Positions 13,547 through 14,834 of a stretch of DNA of 14,834 bases are shown here, piece after piece. The notes under the pieces were generated by a model that did not search any database, was not told the DNA's origin, and saw only the letters and a program-made list of their open reading frames with translations. The stretch is from GCA-020344715 sp050115935 (lineage in GTDB: Archaea > Thermoproteota > Bathyarchaeia > Bathyarchaeales > Bathyarchaeaceae). The position numbers and the translations under genes are program-made. Each line of letters starts with the position of its first letter. The stretch's first letter is position 1. The DNA is taken from contig JASFPO010000051.1 of the NCBI GenBank assembly GCA_050115935.1, positions 1 through 14,834 of the forward strand, given 5' to 3'.

Positions 13547-14458
13547 TCAAAATCTCTTTATTTTTTCTCTGTTGCCACATACAATAACTCTTGAGACTAT
13601 TTCCACCTGTGCAGTCTTCCTAATTCTGTTGGGGGTTCTAATCAAACCTCCGAGATAGACAGCGTATCTCTGGAACAATTCCTCAAATTCTTCTCCACTC
13701 ATACCGCCTATGCGAGTGCATTCCCTGTTTCTTTCTTCAAGTTTCCGCCAGAGATCAAATCTGGTTTTCAGGTGTTTCTGCATCTCTTTTAGATCATGTC
13801 TCAAATCATAGAGTAGAAAGGTTGAAAGGTACCCGTTCAAGGTTACGTTTGTCATTCCTGCTTTGAAGAATAACTCTGGCAGTTTGAGGTAAATATTCTC
13901 GATATAGTCAGACATGCCAAGCTTTTGACGCCACTTTTTGTCAAGCGCTGCACCAAAAGCTTTTCTGAACTTGTCAAACAGCTCATTCAACCTTTTGTCG
14001 GGATAATAGACTCCTCCCCCTCTAGCTGGATCAATGACCACAACTCTTCCACCAATCTTCGCAACACGTTTCATCTCCTGAATAGCATCAAATTGCCTGG
14101 GAACATTGCACAATACAATATGACAAGCGACAAGGTCAGCAAAGTTATCTGGTAATGGAATCTTGTAGATGTTTCCAACCTTAAACTCAGTGTTCAAAAG
14201 TTCCTCCTTTTCAGTGATCTTTTCTGCTTCCAAAACCAATGTTTTATCGAGGTCGATGCCTACAACTTTTCCTTCACCTCTGAGACCGCGGGCTATGATA
14301 CGGGTAAAGTAACCGCTTCCACAACCAACATCCACTACCAGTATGCCCGGCTCAAGATTTAGCTATTTGTGAAGAACTGAAAGAAACTTGGAAGCGTACT
14401 CATATCTTCGACCTATTTCCATTTCCTCTGCAGTTTGAAACTGTCCCCATCCACTCAA
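13547..14458 (-). CDS. SAM-dependent methyltransferase interrupted by an in-frame TAG
   Basis: From TTG 14458 (GGTGAG seven bases upstream) the frame reads 'MSGWGQFQTAEEMEIGRRYE' and eleven more residues, then TAG at 14363-14365, then in the same frame 'LNLEPGILVVDVGCGSGYF'. The part after the stop carries the class I methyltransferase motifs: 'VVDVGCGSG' (SAM glycine loop), 'VVGIDLD' (acidic residue for the ribose) and 'LPDNFADLVACHIVLCNVP'. Both sides look like one protein of about 304 codons, where the N-terminal part is the expected substrate-lid helix region. The intact piece from GTG 14335 lacks the strand before the glycine loop and would hardly fold alone. Nonsense mutation, sequence error or amber decoding are all possible. 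The substrate is unknown. A weak TATA-like CATAAAGCTT lies near 14503-14512. Confidence 0.75.
14363..14365 (-). other. In-frame amber codon in the methyltransferase gene
   Basis: The codons around it read CTT CAC AAA TAG CTA AAT CTT GAG. The frame is the same before and after, so this is a substitution or a decoded stop, not a frameshift. A single C-to-T change from CAG (Gln) would create it. Confidence 0.85.
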
Positions 14459-14568
14459 AGGCCCCTCACCGCTATTGTGAAGGATTCGGCTAATGGAGTT
14501 AAGCTTTATGTGATGTTGCTACTTAAGAACTTGGACGGAGCTATTCTAGCTGAGGACAGTTAGGAGAA

Positions 14569-14834
14569 ATGGCTGAAGAAAAGGCATTGAATTCTGACGT
14601 TTTCAGTTTGCTTGAAAGGCCAGTGCAAAAAGCGTTAACTGAAATAGGGTTTTCTGAGCCTACTCTCCCTCAAGTTAAGGCCATTCCCTTTATACTGAGT
14701 GGAGAAAATGTCTTGTTGATTGCACCTACTGGAAGCGGCAAGACCGAAGCTGTTCTGCTCCCAATACTCTCTAATTTTGTTGGTCAATCGGAAAAGCGTG
14801 GAATCTCAATCCTTTATGTCACGCCCCTTCGTGC
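14569..14834 (+). CDS. Lhr-like DEAD/H-box helicase, N-terminal part, cut by the window end
   Basis: Eighty-eight codons are present. They begin 'MAEEKALNSDVFSLLERPVQ' and contain a Q-motif-like 'GFSEPTLPQVKAIPFILSGEN', the Walker A 'APTGSGKTEAVLLP', and the start of motif Ia 'VTPLR'. The wording is typical of archaeal large helicase-related (Lhr) superfamily 2 proteins, which are about 850-950 residues long and act in DNA repair or RNA/DNA unwinding. GGAG precedes the ATG by three bases in TAGGAGAAATG. The remainder, with the DEAH box and winged helices, lies beyond the window. Lhr versus a shorter SF2 helicase cannot be settled here. Confidence 0.85.
   Translation, partial: MAEEKALNSDVFSLLERPVQKALTEIGFSEPTLPQVKAIPFILSGENVLLIAPTGSGKTEAVLLPILSNFVGQSEKRGISILYVTPLR

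Noticed and set aside
14363..14365. Genome-wide recoding of TAG
   Set aside because: Several genes in the window end at TAG at natural protein ends with no sensible continuation, so TAG works as an ordinary stop here.

Overview
The window looks like a piece of a TACK-group archaeal genome, most probably Bathyarchaeia or a close relative (inferred). The evidence is a CdvA-CdvB-CdvC (ESCRT-type) division cluster, many TTG and GTG starts preceded by GGTGA or GGAGG ribosome-binding sites, TATA-box promoters, a soluble REC-PAS-PAS-PAS histidine kinase with an 'RHDxRNKL' H-box, and a beta-helix surface protein ending in a dockerin. CdvA argues against Asgard archaea and euryarchaea. No rRNA, tRNA, CRISPR array or insertion sequence was recognised.

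Layout. (1) 1-4488, minus strand: a metallo-beta-lactamase-fold hydrolase, a small three-helix membrane protein with helix histidines, and a membrane-anchored sulfite-oxidase-type molybdopterin protein carrying a PKD domain lie in tight succession (MBL > membrane protein > Mo protein). A triphosphoribosyl-dephospho-CoA synthase homologue and a possible 31-residue membrane microprotein follow. An orotate phosphoribosyltransferase lies upstream of this group. (2) 4690-9264, plus strand: a secreted NosD-like beta-helix/dockerin protein, the cytosolic histidine kinase, and MobB of molybdenum-cofactor biosynthesis. (3) 9440-13003, minus strand: the division cluster, in transcription order an extra ESCRT-III paralogue, CdvA, CdvB with a winged-helix tail, and the Vps4-type ATPase CdvC. 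The leader contains a TATA box, two short palindromes, and a hairpin that covers the first gene's Shine-Dalgarno. (4) 13231-13449, plus strand: a two-helix membrane protein diverging from the cdv cluster. (5) 13547-14458, minus strand: a SAM-dependent methyltransferase whose reading frame is cut by one in-frame TAG. (6) 14569 to the window end, plus strand: the first 88 codons of an Lhr-like helicase.

How the genes may work together. The best-supported system is the cdv cluster. CdvA (PRC-barrel, coiled coil, beta-strand tail) should recruit CdvB through its winged helix. ESCRT-III subunits form the division filament, and CdvC remodels them through its MIT domain. The added ESCRT-III has a clear MIT-binding-like motif but no winged helix, so it would depend on CdvB or other subunits for recruitment. 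A second theme is molybdenum: a Mo protein paired with a putative cytochrome b resembles bacterial MsrP/MsrQ in logic, and MobB is encoded nearby. The most unexpected local signal is the amber codon inside the methyltransferase, with good homology-like sequence in the same frame on both sides.
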